Source: CBDFLD01 sp965249005
Lineage (GTDB): Bacteria; Acidobacteriota; UBA6911
Direction: 5' to 3'
Assembly (NCBI GenBank): GCA_965249005.1
Contig: CBDFLD010000023.1
Coordinates: 372,001 to 436,000 of the forward strand
Length of the DNA: 64,000 nucleotides
Under the pieces are notes generated by a model. That model was not told the DNA's origin. It did no database searches and was given only the letters and a program-made list of their open reading frames with translations. Position numbers and translations under genes: made by a program. This document shows, one piece after another, positions 34,929-44,734 of the stretch (within the stretch, counting starts at the first letter, position 1; the number at the start of each line of letters is the position of its first letter).

Positions 34929-36817
34929 CAATCAACCTCCCAGTCAATGCGTCCGATCCCGTATGGTGTCAGGCTGATGGAAAGTTCCGGCGTTGCCTGG
35001 GTCTTCTTCGCCCCGAGGAATTGGACTTCAACGGGTTTGCCGCTGAGCCCGCGAAGCGTCACGGTCTGGGCTTCGCCAGTCAGGTTGCCGACCAGCACGC
35101 GCATGCGGCCGGGCTTGCGCAAAGCGAGCCCGACGGCTGCGAGGTTGTTCGAAGACAAAACCTGTCGCGCAGACCCGCCTTTGAATTCACCAACCTCACG
35201 CAACAGGTGATAGACGGGGAACAGCCCGCCGGGACGCGACGGAAAAGCCCCCGGCCGCGACGAGACATCGTCGGCGTCCATGATTCCATTCCAGCCGACA
35301 GTCTCGAAGAATGTAGCCGAGTGCGCGCCGGCGCCTGTGAGATACGCCAGGCTGCCCAGCGTCCAGACGGCGGTAAACGGTTCAACCTGCCGCTTGTCGA
35401 CGTAGGTCGGCAACGGACCTCCCTGGGGCGGACCTCCGGGCTGATCGACCCCGTCGAGGAGCTGCGGCGCCATCGTAATCGGCCCGATGACCAGCGGTCG
35501 ATCGCCTGCAAACTGACGCGTGCTGTTAACCGCATCGGCATGGATCGGCAGCGTCTCAACGATCGAGGCATTATCAAAGGCGTGAATCTGCGGGTTGATG
35601 GCGAAGCCGACCGCCTGGACAGACTTGTCTTCCGGCCGAGCCCGGTTCAGGTCGACGAAGTTCGTCACGCGGGTCACACCGATCTTCGCTTTACCCGAAA
35701 CCGGCGCGAGATGCTTTCGTGCCATCTGAAAGTGATCCGGGTCGCCACCCCTCACTAGCCAGAATGAAACAGGCGGCCGAAGCTCATTGATCTCTTTCAC
35801 CAGCGTCGTGAATGCCGGCGATTCGCCGAGAGCAAACGAAACCTGCAATGACACTCCCAGGGCTTTGGCCTGTCGGGTTACCCGTCGCAGGTCCTTGACG
35901 AACGACTCATCCGAAAGAGCCAGGTCAACACGGAGATGATCCAGTCTCAGCGCCCTGAGCCGTTTCACCTGCTCGTCCGCCAGGCTCTCAACTTCGCCTG
36001 ACACCTGCGCTCCGAGCAGTGGCAGTGCTGATTTTCCTTTACCAATCGTGAGCACGGTACGGCCCGCTGACGATGCGGCTTCATCGGGAAGATCTCCATC
36101 GAGGCTGATCCTGATCTTCTGGGAAATCTTTGCGCCTTTAGAGAGTTCAACCGGGTAAGGAATCTCCAGCGGCGTGCAGTAGGTCTTGAACGAAGCGTCG
36201 GTCCAGTTGCGCTGGTCTTCCATCTCAAAGACTTCACCCTCGAATTCGACGCGTGCGCGGATGCCAGGCGCGACTTCATGAGTGATCGCCCGCAGGTTCT
36301 TCGCCGGCTGATGAGCCGAGATGAATTTCGGAAATCTTCCACGAGACTTCTTACCATCAACCGTTTCCAGCAACCACGACTGGCCGGCGGCAGACGGCCC
36401 GTGAAGCACGCAAAAGCCAACACGGTTCCGCTTGAAGGTCGAATGCGCTTCGCCATCAAAAGTGAATTCGACGACTCCCTTGTTGTTACCCGATATCGAG
36501 CCCTTCCAGCGGAAATCGATGTCAGCCCTCTGGCACGCCACATCAAACGTCACCTTGAAGTTGTCGCCATAATTCATCACGCGAAGGTTCGAAACTTCAG
36601 GCGCAATCGTTGCCCAGTTCTGGTTACGAATCGGGGCGTTGATGCCTCGCAACACTTCATGCGACCCGACGCGGATGTAACGCAGAAACACGTTGTCCGT
36701 ATCGAAGACCATCGTGACGGGACCTGCCCGCAAAGGAATCAGCTCGCGCGCGTGGACCGTCGAAGTGAGCGCGAGCAGTCCCAGCAACAAACTCATGGGT
36801 TTAAAAATCTTTTTCAT
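34928..36817 (-). CDS. D-apionate-lactonase-like secreted protein (TIM-barrel glycosidase fold)
   Basis: 629 residues with a signal peptide (MSLLLGLLALTSTVHA). The start of the mature part (PLRAGPVTMVFDTDN, IRVGSHEVLRGI, NQNWATIAPEVSN, GVVEFTFDGEAHSTFKRNRVGFCVLH) matches my recollection of D-apionate lactonases (ApnL). The rest looks like a TIM barrel (LGVSLQVSFALGE, FWLVRGGDPDHF, FAINPQIHAFDN) with a C-terminal beta domain. ApnL opens the lactone of the branched sugar acid apionate; known homologues are mostly cytoplasmic, so an exported form would be unusual. First gene of a coupled operon with an aldolase-bicupin and a dehydrogenase. Family call is moderate, substrate is inference. Confidence 0.6.
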   Translation of the reverse strand: MKKIFKPMSLLLGLLALTSTVHARELIPLRAGPVTMVFDTDNVFLRYIRVGSHEVLRGINAPIRNQNWATIAPEVSNLRVMNYGDNFKVTFDVACQRADIDFRWKGSISGNNKGVVEFTFDGEAHSTFKRNRVGFCVLHGPSAAGQSWLLETVDGKKSRGRFPKFISAHQPAKNLRAITHEVAPGIRARVEFEGEVFEMEDQRNWTDASFKTYCTPLEIPYPVELSKGAKISQKIRISLDGDLPDEAASSAGRTVLTIGKGKSALPLLGAQVSGEVESLADEQVKRLRALRLDHLRVDLALSDESFVKDLRRVTRQAKALGVSLQVSFALGESPAFTTLVKEINELRPPVSFWLVRGGDPDHFQMARKHLAPVSGKAKIGVTRVTNFVDLNRARPEDKSVQAVGFAINPQIHAFDNASIVETLPIHADAVNSTRQFAGDRPLVIGPITMAPQLLDGVDQPGGPPQGGPLPTYVDKRQVEPFTAVWTLGSLAYLTGAGAHSATFFETVGWNGIMDADDVSSRPGAFPSRPGGLFPVYHLLREVGEFKGGSARQVLSSNNLAAVGLALRKPGRMRVLVGNLTGEAQTVTLRGLSGKPVEVQFLGAKKTQATPELSISLTPYGIGRIDWEVD

Positions 36818-36887
36818 AGTGCTTGTCCCGTTTCCTTAATCTCGTTTTCGTGCTGAGACGGCAGGCCCCCAGCGGTAGTAAGTCTCT

Positions 36888-37440
36888 TTGCTGGGCCTGG
36901 AGCGACTCGCGCGCTACGCCGGACGTCCTCCTCTGGCAACCGAGCGTCTGTCTCGCTTACCCAACGGCCGGCTGCTGTATCGCCTGAAACGCCGGTGGCC
37001 TGACGGCACCAGCCACATGATCTTCGAACCTCTGGATTTCGTGGCAAAGCTCGCCGCCCTTGTCCCACCGCCCCGCTTCAACTCGGTACGCTACCATGGG
37101 GTGCTGGCCCCTTCCGCCGGCTGGAGACCCCTTGTTGTTCCTTCCGATCTCGAATCCACCCACCCGCTGCCGCACTCCCAGTGCGGTGCCGCAAAGCTAG
37201 TCACCGATCTCGAGCCACAGCAGATAACCAAACGCCGGGCACGCAACTACTCATGGGCCCAGCTCATGCGACGGGTGTTTGCTGTCGATGTCTTGGAGTG
37301 CCCGGACCTGCCATTCCCGCATGAGGATTCTTGCAGCCATTCACCCTCCCCACGCAATACGGAAGATACTCCTCTGCCTCGGCCTCCCGCCCAGGCCCCC
37401 TCCCGTAGCGCCCGCCTTACCGGATTGTGAGATGGACGAG
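36888..37440 (+). pseudogene. IS91-type transposase, C-terminal remnant
   Basis: The frame reads LERLARYAGRPPLATERLSRLPNGRLLYRLKRRW, then HMIFEPLDFVAKLAALVPPPRFNSVRYHGVLAP and WAQLMRRVFAVDVLECP, the conserved end of IS91/ISCR-like Y2 transposases. After GAGTGCCC near 37300 a one-base indel shifts the frame; the other frame continues CHSRMRILAAIHPPHAIRKIL. The catalytic tyrosine part is missing, so this is dead. Confidence 0.75.
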
Positions 37441-37579
37441 ATGTACGCTTCGTGAGCAGGACATTGGGATCTCCAAATCCCCCCGTGTAGAAGTGCGCCT
37501 GGAGGCGTGCCCAGCGACCTATGCCGCAATGGCGGTTTGAGGTAAGTCTCCTTTGTATTCGGCCGCTGCTCGACTGCCT

Positions 37580-37678
37580 CTGTCAAGGAGACATAACAAC
37601 ACCGTATCGGAACCTATCAGGCAAGGCATCTCAGCAGAGACGTACTTCCGAGATGCAGCTTGTTTTTACTATCCTCTT
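37580..37678. repeat. 99-bp dispersed repeat, copy 3
   Basis: Identical to copy 1 at 20181-20279. It lies between the IS91 remnant and the DUF1549 gene, about 90 bp before that gene's start. Confidence 0.9.
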
Positions 37679-37770
37679 CCGTTAACTTCAAGCTGTTAAA
37701 GATTCGGGTTACTGAGAGATTGTAAGGGGCACTCCGTCGGATGTTAATCTACGGTCGAGGAGCGTTGAAC

Positions 37771-40700
37771 ATGCGCCGTCTCGCTAAGATTGCGCGGTAC
37801 ATGTTATGGGCCGGTGTGGTCTGCGGTGCCGTCACGCTGGTGGTTGCGCAGTCGCCGGCGCCTAAGCCGGCGGACGTCGAATTTTTTGAGACCCGGGTCC
37901 GTCCCGTGCTCGCCACGAATTGCTATGGCTGCCACGGCCCGGAGAAGCAGTTCAACTCGTTACGGCTTGACTCTCGAGAGGCTCTGCTGCGCGGAGGGAA
38001 GCGAGGTCCCGTGCTGGTACCGGACAGGCCCGGGGAGAGCCTGCTCATCCAAGCCGTTCGCCACCAGGGATTGCAGATGCCACTGGGCGGCAGGCTCGAG
38101 GAATCACAGATCGCGGGGTTGGAAGAGTGGATTCGGCGAGGCGCTCCCTGGCCCACGTCGCCCACAGTAGCTACCGGCAACGACCAATACGAGAGGCTGG
38201 CCCGGGAACACTGGGCCTTCCAGCCGGTGAAGAAACCGCCGTTTCCCGAGGTCGCCGAGGCGCGGTGGTCACACAATCCGGTAGATCCTTTCGTCTATCG
38301 TGCTCTGAAGGAGGCCGATCTCTCTCCCGCGGAGCCAGCCGAGCGCCGCATTCTGATTCGGAGATTGAGCTACGTTTTGACAGGCCTGCCGCCTACAGCG
38401 GCCGAAAGCGATCGGTTCGTTGCCGACAGCTCACCCGATGCCTACCAGAGGCTAGTGAACGACCTGCTCGCTTCGCCGCGTTTTGGGGAACACTGGGCGC
38501 GGCACTGGCTCGACCTGGTCCGCTACGGAGAAACGCGCGGCTACGAGTGGAACTACGAAATCATCGGCGCGTGGCGCTACCGCGATTATCTGATTCGGGC
38601 TTTCAACTCTGATGTTCCCTACGATCAGCTTGTACTCGAGCATATTGCGGGCGATCTGTTGGAGGAACCGCGAATCAACCAAGATGAACGGATCAACGAG
38701 TCTGTCATTGGTACCGCGTTTTATCGTCTGGGCGAAGCCGGGCACGACGACTGCATCAAGTTCCGCGGGATCGCTCTCGACGTCATGGACAACCAGATCG
38801 ACACGCTGACAAAAACGTTTCAGGCTCTCACCGTCTCTTGCGCACGCTGCCACGACCACAAGCTCGATCCGATTCCGACCGAGGACTACTACGGCCTGTA
38901 CGGCATCCTCAATAGCAGCCGCGTCGTCGCTCACGCGATCGACACGCCCGAGGTCAACGCCGAGGAAACCGCGAAGCTCCGCCGCCTGAAACCGCAGATC
39001 AGAAGCGAGCTAGCGAAGATCTGGCTCAGCGAGGCGAAGGGCGTGGCGCAGTATTTGCTTGCTGCCGCGCCTTCTTCAGATCCCCGCCCAGGGTCGATTT
39101 CGGAAGGATTGGAACCCGATCGCGTCGAGGCTTGGCGCAACGCCGTTAGCTGCTCGGAGCAGGGACTCGCGAACCCTGGTCACCCGTGGGCCGTCTTGCT
39201 GGATGACGGCGTTAGCTCGGGCGCGTTCCAAGCGCGGGCCAGTGAATTGGCGGCTCTCTACCGCAGGGAGTTGACAGAGCGCTTGGAGTTCAACAGCACC
39301 AACTTCGAGCCGTTCGCAGACTTCCGTTCCGAGGACGCCGGTGATTGGCATGCATCCGGCATAGGATTGCTGCGAGGACGGTCGCCCAGTGGCGATTTTG
39401 CGGTTGCGCCGGAAGGAGATCGAGCTGTCGCCAGTGTATTCCCAGCGGGTGTTTACACACATATGTTATCGAGCCGCTTGAGTGGGTCCCTACGGTCCCC
39501 CACTCTGCCCAAGGATAAGAAGTATCTGAGTATTCGCGCGATGGGCGGCATGCTCGGCGCTCACCGCAAGGTCATCGACAACTGCGCTATTGGGGAAAAG
39601 TACCAGATTCTCAGAAGCGACCGGCTGAAGTGGAACAAGGTGGAGACCGAAGCCGAGCAGAAACAGCTCCCCGTCTTTGTTGAATTGGTGACTAAATGGG
39701 AGAATCCGCGAATCCCCGACCGTCCGAAAAGGCTGAAGTCTCAACCCGGCGAGATCGAGTCGCCAGCATCCTATTTTGGAGTCGTTGAGGCGGTGCTACA
39801 CGACGTTGACGCGACGCCTCGGGAGGAGTTGTCGCACATGATGCGACTGTTCGAAGGCGGTGCACCAAGCGATTGGAACGATCTAGCGGCTCGTTACGCT
39901 GCTGTGGTACGGATGGCCGTAACCAACTGGGCTGCGGGCCGAGCGACCGATGACGACGCCCGCTGGTTGGACTGGCTTGCCCACAACGAACTGCTGTCGA
40001 ATACAACAAGCGCCAGCCCTAGGTTGAGCGGGCTGATTGATGAGTACCGCGCGGTAGAGGCTCGCATCTCCCTGCCGCGCGTGGTCGAAGGCTTGGCGGA
40101 CGGTGGACCTGGCCGTGATTTCCCCGTCTTGATCGGTGGTGATCCAAAAGGCTACGGAAAGCCGGCCTCGCGCCTTTTCTTGAGGCATCTTTTTGGGGAC
40201 CAGGCGGTCACGGTCTCTGGAAGCGGCAGGAGGGAGCTAGCCGAAGTGATTGCCAGTCCCAATAACCCTCTGACGGCGCGGGTGATGGTAAATCGCATTT
40301 GGCATCACCTCTTCGGGCGGGGAATCGTGGGATCGGTGGACAACTTGGGGCTTATCGGCGACAGACCGACTCATCCCGAGTTGTTGGACTATTTGGCTGC
40401 CCGCTTCGTCGAGGAAGGATGGTCGATCAAGAAGATGATCCGGCTGCTAACGCTTTCGGAAACTTTCCAGCAGGCCGGCGAAGCCGACCCAGGTGCTGTG
40501 GAGGCCGACCCACGAAACGAGCTGCTACATCATTACCCGCTCCGCCGCTTGGGAGCCGAGGCGCTGCGCGACTCGATTCTCTTGACGTCGGGCAAGCTTC
40601 AGGATTCGATGTTCGGTCCGAGCATCCATCCAAACCGCGCAGAAGCGAAGCAGTATCGCCGTCTTTTCTCCGGAGCGCTCGATGGTGAGGGCAGGCGCAG

Positions 40701-41100
40701 CATCTACCTCAAGGTGACCCGGATGGAAGGAGCGAAGTTTCTGGAGACTTTCGACTACCCGATGCCTATGGCCACGCGCGGCAGGCGCGATGTGACAAAT
40801 GTTCCGGCACAGGCGCTCACTCTTCTGAATGATCCGTTCATGGTCGCAGAGGCGATGGCCTGTGCGAACAGGCTCCTAGATCGTCAGGCTGCGTCCGTGG
40901 AGGACCGCGTTACGCACCTGTTTCGCATGACGCTGGGCCGCAACCCGACCGAAGTCGAACAGCAACGCTTTCGAGGGCTCGCCGGCGAACTGGCGAGCCT
41001 GCGTCAAGTACCGCGCTCCGACTTACTGAACAGTCAGGACGTCTGGAAGGATTTGGCTCACGCGGTTCTCAATCTCAAGGAATTCATGTACATTCAGTAA
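37771..41100 (+). CDS. PSCyt1/DUF1549/DUF1553 cytochrome-domain protein
   Basis: 1109 residues from ATG 37771, chosen for GAGGAGCG upstream and the signal peptide that follows (YMLWAGVVCGAVTLVVA). A planctomycete-type cytochrome c domain has CYGCH at 51-55 (FFETRVRPVLATNCYGCHGPEKQ). DUF1549 follows (WSHNPVDPFVYRALKEADLSPA, RLSYVLTGLPPT, HWARHWLDLVRYGET, SCARCHDHKLDPI). DUF1553 is C-terminal (MVNRIWHHLFGRGIVGSVDNLG, TNVPAQALTLLNDPFM). Function is undetermined in the literature I know; it is exported and probably haem-binding. Coupled with a DUF1501 gene 11 bp downstream, the usual partner. Confidence 0.93.
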   Translation: MRRLAKIARYMLWAGVVCGAVTLVVAQSPAPKPADVEFFETRVRPVLATNCYGCHGPEKQFNSLRLDSREALLRGGKRGPVLVPDRPGESLLIQAVRHQGLQMPLGGRLEESQIAGLEEWIRRGAPWPTSPTVATGNDQYERLAREHWAFQPVKKPPFPEVAEARWSHNPVDPFVYRALKEADLSPAEPAERRILIRRLSYVLTGLPPTAAESDRFVADSSPDAYQRLVNDLLASPRFGEHWARHWLDLVRYGETRGYEWNYEIIGAWRYRDYLIRAFNSDVPYDQLVLEHIAGDLLEEPRINQDERINESVIGTAFYRLGEAGHDDCIKFRGIALDVMDNQIDTLTKTFQALTVSCARCHDHKLDPIPTEDYYGLYGILNSSRVVAHAIDTPEVNAEETAKLRRLKPQIRSELAKIWLSEAKGVAQYLLAAAPSSDPRPGSISEGLEPDRVEAWRNAVSCSEQGLANPGHPWAVLLDDGVSSGAFQARASELAALYRRELTERLEFNSTNFEPFADFRSEDAGDWHASGIGLLRGRSPSGDFAVAPEGDRAVASVFPAGVYTHMLSSRLSGSLRSPTLPKDKKYLSIRAMGGMLGAHRKVIDNCAIGEKYQILRSDRLKWNKVETEAEQKQLPVFVELVTKWENPRIPDRPKRLKSQPGEIESPASYFGVVEAVLHDVDATPREELSHMMRLFEGGAPSDWNDLAARYAAVVRMAVTNWAAGRATDDDARWLDWLAHNELLSNTTSASPRLSGLIDEYRAVEARISLPRVVEGLADGGPGRDFPVLIGGDPKGYGKPASRLFLRHLFGDQAVTVSGSGRRELAEVIASPNNPLTARVMVNRIWHHLFGRGIVGSVDNLGLIGDRPTHPELLDYLAARFVEEGWSIKKMIRLLTLSETFQQAGEADPGAVEADPRNELLHHYPLRRLGAEALRDSILLTSGKLQDSMFGPSIHPNRAEAKQYRRLFSGALDGEGRRSIYLKVTRMEGAKFLETFDYPMPMATRGRRDVTNVPAQALTLLNDPFMVAEAMACANRLLDRQAASVEDRVTHLFRMTLGRNPTEVEQQRFRGLAGELASLRQVPRSDLLNSQDVWKDLAHAVLNLKEFMYIQ

Positions 41101-41111
41101 AGGGTTAAAGA

Positions 41112-42539
41112 ATGATGCGGCGATTCACCGACGACGACGGCTGTCCGGGTTGCATGGGCGCGATGACGCGCCGCGACGCGCTGAAGCTTGCGTCGAACGG
41201 ATTCGGCTATCTTTCCTTCTCCGCGCTCGCCGCGGGCGAAGCTCTCGCCGCAAAACGATCCCCACAACCTCACTTTGCACCGAAGGCCACCAACGTAATC
41301 TTGCTTTTCATGCCCGGGGGAGTCTCCCACATGGAAAGCTTCGACCCCAAGCCCAAGCTTGCCGAGCTCGACGGCAAACACGCCAAACTCGACAACTACC
41401 TGGCGGGGCCTGACCGAAAGTGGCTGCGGTGCCTGTGGGAGTTCAAACAATACGGTCAGTGCGGCGCCCCGGTGAGCGAGCTGTTTCCCCATACGGCAAC
41501 TTGCGTGGATGATCTTGCGATCATTCGTTCGATGAAGTCGGAGTTTCCGCTCCATGCTCGGGGGAATGTATTTCTGCACACAGGGCGCAACATCGGCGGG
41601 TTTCCGAGCCTCGGTTCCTGGGTCACCTACGGGCTCGGGAGCGAAAACAAGAATCTTCCCGGCTATGTCCTTCTCCGCGACGCATACGTTCCGCCGGGCG
41701 GAATCGAGAACTTCGCGAACGGCTTCTTACCTGCAACCCATCAGGCCACGCATATCCACGATGAAGGTCCTCCCGTTGACAACATCGCTCCCGCTGACAA
41801 GGACCAGCGCGTGCAAAGGGCCAAACTGGACGCCTTAGTGCAGCAGGATCGTGACTTCCTCCGAAACACGGGCGGCGGTGACGTCGTCGAGTCGGCAATC
41901 GCCAACTACGAGATGGCTTACCGGATGCAGTCGCTGGTGCCGGATGTGCTGGACTTGGCCAAGGAATCCGAGGCGACAAAAAAGCTCTACGGGCTTGATT
42001 CCGAAGACAAGCCGAAACGTCTTTACGCTCTGCAATGCCTACGCGCGCGACGCTTGATCGAAGCAGGCGTGCGATTCGTGGAGGTGACCTGTCCGAACCA
42101 GTTCGGCACGAACGGCACCTGGGATCAGCATGGCAATCTCAAAAAAGGGCACGAAAAGAACGCCCTCGTCACCGACCAGGCGGTGGCGGCTCTCATCAAG
42201 GATCTAAAGTCACGTGGCCTCTTCGAGCAGACTCTGATCGTCTGGGCGGGTGAATTCGGACGCACGCCCGATACCGCTAACGGCAACGGGCGCGACCACC
42301 ATCCGTTCTGTTTCACGATCTGGATGGCCGGTGGCGGTATCAAAGGTGGCGTCACCTACGGTGAAACGGACGAGCTCGGGGACCAAGTGGCGAAAGATCC
42401 CGTGACCATCCACGACTTGCACGCCACCATCCTGCATCTTCTCGGCCTTGACCACGAGAAGCTCACCTACAACTTCGGCGGGCGCGAGCAGAGCCTGACC
42501 GATGTCCACGGCCATGTCGTGAAAGAGATTCTAGCCTGA
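41112..42539 (+). CDS. DUF1501 Tat-exported sulfatase-like protein
   Basis: 475 residues. N-terminal Tat motif MTRRDALKLASNGFG. Alkaline-phosphatase-superfamily features of DUF1501: LLFMPGGVSHMESFDPK, CVDDLAIIRSMKSE, LGSWVTYGLGSENKNLPGYVLL, WDQHGNLKKGH, IVWAGEFGRTPDT, GRDHHPFCFTIWMAGGGIKGG, HDLHATILHLLGLDHE. It probably works with the DUF1549 protein outside the cytoplasm; no reaction is established. The pair is abundant in Planctomycetota and Verrucomicrobiota, which shapes the taxonomic impression of this part of the window. Confidence 0.93.
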   Translation: MMRRFTDDDGCPGCMGAMTRRDALKLASNGFGYLSFSALAAGEALAAKRSPQPHFAPKATNVILLFMPGGVSHMESFDPKPKLAELDGKHAKLDNYLAGPDRKWLRCLWEFKQYGQCGAPVSELFPHTATCVDDLAIIRSMKSEFPLHARGNVFLHTGRNIGGFPSLGSWVTYGLGSENKNLPGYVLLRDAYVPPGGIENFANGFLPATHQATHIHDEGPPVDNIAPADKDQRVQRAKLDALVQQDRDFLRNTGGGDVVESAIANYEMAYRMQSLVPDVLDLAKESEATKKLYGLDSEDKPKRLYALQCLRARRLIEAGVRFVEVTCPNQFGTNGTWDQHGNLKKGHEKNALVTDQAVAALIKDLKSRGLFEQTLIVWAGEFGRTPDTANGNGRDHHPFCFTIWMAGGGIKGGVTYGETDELGDQVAKDPVTIHDLHATILHLLGLDHEKLTYNFGGREQSLTDVHGHVVKEILA

Positions 42540-42589
42540 GTGACGTAGGCCGCTCGGGGTATCTACCAGGACGCAAGGCGCAATATTTT

Positions 42590-42905
42590 TCAACCGCCAC
42601 CGGAGTAGGTCGTCAAGAATTCGTGACTCCTTGTGACTGCTTCGGTGACTGACATAATGCCGCCGAAAGCTTGGTGCACCGTTACGTAGCCGGCATATCC
42701 GATCGCCGAGAGGCCTTCGAAGACGCTGTCGAAATCCACACCGCCCGTATCCCAGATGCCGATGTGATCAACGGACACTTGTCCTTTGGACCACGTGGTT
42801 AGAGTTGGTTCGGCGTCCGGGTTGAGCCGGTGGTTTTGCACATAGACGTTGAAGATGTAAGGCGCAATCACGCCTTCGACGGATGCACCTTTCGTCCCCA
42901 CAGGG
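42590..42905 (-). pseudogene. Sugar phosphate isomerase/epimerase (xylose-isomerase-like), C-terminal fragment
   Basis: About 105 residues with NVYVQNHRLNPD, WSKGQVSVDHIGIWDTGGVDFDSVFEGLSAIGYAGYVTVHQAF, the end of AP_endonuc_2-type TIM barrels. The 5' end stops at about 42905, where an unrelated gene begins on the other strand. No mobile element is present at the joint. Confidence 0.7.
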
Positions 42906-42908
42906 CTC

Positions 42909-44543
42909 GTGAATCTGGCAATCTCACCGGATGGAAGAAGCATCGTCTATCCTGCGGAGCGCGATGACACGCAGCAGCTCTATCTGCACCACCTGGATGA
43001 GTTCGTAGCCGGACCGATTGCTGGGACCGAGGGGGCGTCGGGATTTTCCTTCTTCTCGCCCGACGGGGAGTCGTTGGGGTTTTTTGCCGATGGCAAAGTT
43101 CAGAAGGTTTCTCTCCAGGGCGGACTCCCCACTACTCTGTGCTTGGCGGAGTCTTCCTGGCGTGGTGGAACATGGGTTGAGGAAACAATCGTATTCTCAG
43201 CAGGCCATCAGCTCTACCGCGTCCCGGCAACTGGAGGGGAGCCCGAGAGCTTGGCTATCCCCGACAAGGATAGGGGCGAACTTCGATATACGTGTCCAAG
43301 GCCCGTGCCGGGAGGAAAGGCTGTGTTTTTCGACGCAAGGATTGAGGGTTCCCCACTGCAAATCAGGCTGCTGTTGCTAGAGACAGGGCAGCAGAAGATT
43401 GTAGTCAATGACGGAGCAAACGCTAATTACGCACCAACTGGACACTTGGTCTACCACCAAAGCCGAACCTCGCTGGTCGCCGCGCCGTTTGATCTTACCA
43501 GGCTCGAAGTGACGGGCGACTCGGTCTCCGTCCTTGAGGAGGTTCTGGGCGTAGGCTACACCTTTTCCAACGACGGAACGCTGATCTATATTCCGAGCGT
43601 CACACTCTCTGAACCACCTGAAGACACTCTAATCTGGGTCGATCGGAAGGGAATGCAACAGGAGGTAATCGATAAGAAGTTTATCGGGCGAGTCAGACAA
43701 CTTTCACCTGATAGAAGGCGAATTGCTACAGTTCAGCGCGAAGATGGTGAGTCCCATATCTGGATCTATGACTTGGAAGACGGCTTATTCAGGCGCTTGA
43801 CGTTTGAGGGAGAAGTCAACGATGGGCCCGCCTGGACGCCAGACGGCAAGTGGATTGCTTTTAGATCTAACCGCGACGGTCCATTCAATTTGTACCGCAA
43901 GCTGGCCGATGGCAGCCGTCCTGTTGAACGACTCACGACAAGCGAATTTTCGCAAAGCCCTGCCTCCTGGTCACCAGACGGGAGTGTATTAGTCTTCCGG
44001 CAGAGATCTACGAATGGAAAAAACATGAGTATTTGGGTTCTTCCGATGAAAGGCGGCAGAAAGCCTAGAGCTTTCATCACACCGAGCGACCCTGTATGGA
44101 ACCTTAATTTTTCCCCGGACGGCCGCTGGCTGGCTTATCTTACAAATAGCTCCAAGGCTGGTCGCACTAATGGCGTGCATTTGTATGTCCGTCCCTATCC
44201 CGGTCCCGATGTCAAATGGTTAATCTCGGGCGAGGACGCGGGGGGTCCCGTTTGGTCGCCCGATGGCACGGAACTTTTTTACAGGAGTGTTCCGCATCAC
44301 CCGCTTCGCCCCCAAGATCTCACTAAGATCATGGGCGTATCAATCCAGACCCAACCCTCTTTTAGAGCCGGGAAGCCAAGGCTGCTGTTTGAAGGATTGT
44401 ATGAGGGCATCATGGGTCTCTCGCCCGACGGACATCGTTTTTTGATGTCCAAGAGATCCACGAGAGAGAGCCCACGGCAGGGAATCAACGTCGTCCTCAA
44501 CTGGTTCGAGGAACTCAAGCGCAAGGTCCCCACGGACAACTGA
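42909..44543 (+). CDS. TolB/WD40 propeller, probably the C-terminal part of a Ser/Thr kinase
   Basis: 544 residues of propeller repeats: LAISPDGRSIVYPAERDDTQQLYLHHLDEFVAGPIAGTEGA, FFSPDGESLGFFADGKVQKVSL, YAPTGHLVYHQ, GPAWTPDGKWIAFRSNRDG, PASWSPDGSVLVF, NLNFSPDGRWLAYLTN, GPVWSPDGTELFYRS and a terminal VVLNWFEELKRKVP. This arrangement is that of eukaryotic-like protein kinases with extracellular TolB domains, frequent in Acidobacteriota. The kinase domain and membrane helix are missing: the gene begins abruptly at about 42905 against the isomerase fragment. Confidence 0.75.
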   Translation: MNLAISPDGRSIVYPAERDDTQQLYLHHLDEFVAGPIAGTEGASGFSFFSPDGESLGFFADGKVQKVSLQGGLPTTLCLAESSWRGGTWVEETIVFSAGHQLYRVPATGGEPESLAIPDKDRGELRYTCPRPVPGGKAVFFDARIEGSPLQIRLLLLETGQQKIVVNDGANANYAPTGHLVYHQSRTSLVAAPFDLTRLEVTGDSVSVLEEVLGVGYTFSNDGTLIYIPSVTLSEPPEDTLIWVDRKGMQQEVIDKKFIGRVRQLSPDRRRIATVQREDGESHIWIYDLEDGLFRRLTFEGEVNDGPAWTPDGKWIAFRSNRDGPFNLYRKLADGSRPVERLTTSEFSQSPASWSPDGSVLVFRQRSTNGKNMSIWVLPMKGGRKPRAFITPSDPVWNLNFSPDGRWLAYLTNSSKAGRTNGVHLYVRPYPGPDVKWLISGEDAGGPVWSPDGTELFYRSVPHHPLRPQDLTKIMGVSIQTQPSFRAGKPRLLFEGLYEGIMGLSPDGHRFLMSKRSTRESPRQGINVVLNWFEELKRKVPTDN

Positions 44544-44734
44544 CATGATCGGAAAGACCCTCCTATCGCAGGATCCTGATGTTCCAGCCAGTGCGCACTA
44601 GATAGTATATTTCTTCACTTGTGATGACGACCGTCAATTCTCTACTCGATGTAGCTATCTTCGGTCCCTCGTACTCGGAGAGATAGAGCATGGGTTTTCT
44701 GGATGAAGGGATAGTCGGGGTGTAAGGAGGATAC

